Source of the DNA: Lanius collurio
Lineage: Eukaryota; Chordata; Aves; Passeriformes; Laniidae
Direction: 5' to 3'
DNA: 64,000 bases
Assembly: GCA_020086605.1 (NCBI GenBank)
Contig: JACBWW010000028.1
Coordinates: forward strand, 6,647,487-6,711,486
Each line of letters begins with the position of its first letter. Position 1 is the stretch's first letter. The notes under the pieces are model-generated. The model searched no databases, was not told the origin of the DNA, and worked only from the letters and a program-made list of their open reading frames with translations. This document shows positions 63,968 to 64,000 of this stretch, piece after piece. Both the position numbers and the translations under genes were made by a program.

Positions 63968-64000
63968 CTCATAGCCCTCCACAAACATGCGCTGTCCGAT
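63968..64000 (-). CDS. possible partial exon at window edge (3' end of exon, donor GTGAGT)
   Basis: The complement of the last 33 bases is open in phase 0 and reads IGQRMFVEGYE. It is followed directly by GTGAGTC, a strong splice donor, after a GAG codon. The adjacent sequence (63880-63967) looks intronic. The exon continues beyond the window, so neither its start nor its gene can be seen, and I do not recognise the peptide. If correct, the gene is transcribed right to left and this window is at least the start of its next intron. Chance remains possible, since only 11 codons are seen. Confidence 0.4.

Overview
This window looks like noncoding DNA from a bird nuclear genome. I found no complete protein-coding gene, tRNA, rRNA, CRISPR array or bacterial-type operon. 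The avian assignment rests on repeats. There are five clear CR1 LINE fragments; those that reach the CR1 3' end show the typical 'atagaatcat...ggttggaa' type end or its complement. There are also several ERV LTRs of types common in birds, three of them from one family beginning 'tg[t]g.tggttttggctggg'. The background is AT-rich. Apparent open reading frames are short (almost all under 110 codons), overlap on both strands, or fall inside repeats. A neoavian, perhaps passerine, host is my inference.

Layout. 1-8 kb: AT-rich unique sequence with an old palindromic repeat (3.5 kb), an ERV LTR (5.52-6.11 kb) and a worn CR1-like segment (7.8 kb). 8-13 kb: a CCTTTT pyrimidine tract (8.6 kb), a second LTR type with an AATAAA signal (10.4-11.0 kb), a minus-strand CR1 (11.6 kb), a G14 run and a small GC-rich islet (12.5 kb). 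13-38 kb: mostly unique AT-rich sequence with CR1 pieces at 15.8, 20.7 and 33.8 kb, a 3' LTR fragment at 25.4 kb, and trinucleotide repeats at 31.7 and 34.4 kb. 38-42.3 kb: the main retroviral patch, a plus-strand LTR followed by a minus-strand 1.8-kb LTR. The latter carries 28-bp tandem repeats upstream of a TATA-like box, and it abuts a primer-binding site resembling that of tRNA-Leu, the ERVL hallmark. 42.3-57 kb: unique sequence with a perfect hairpin, a 22-bp palindrome, an old repeat and homopolymers. 57-64 kb: a long pyrimidine-rich stretch, two exon-like segments on the minus strand, a CR1 reverse-transcriptase remnant (60.2-60.9 kb), a CpG-rich patch (62.7 kb), and at the right edge a 33-nt open segment followed by a GTGAGT donor on the minus strand.

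The simplest reading is a large intron or intergenic interval. If the right-edge exon is real, the window begins the intron downstream of it in a gene transcribed right to left. I could not name that gene. Nothing here amounts to a demonstrable new biological system. The items most worth checking are the ERVL-like long LTR with its primer-binding site and repeats, the exon-like segments at 58 kb, and the right-edge exon.
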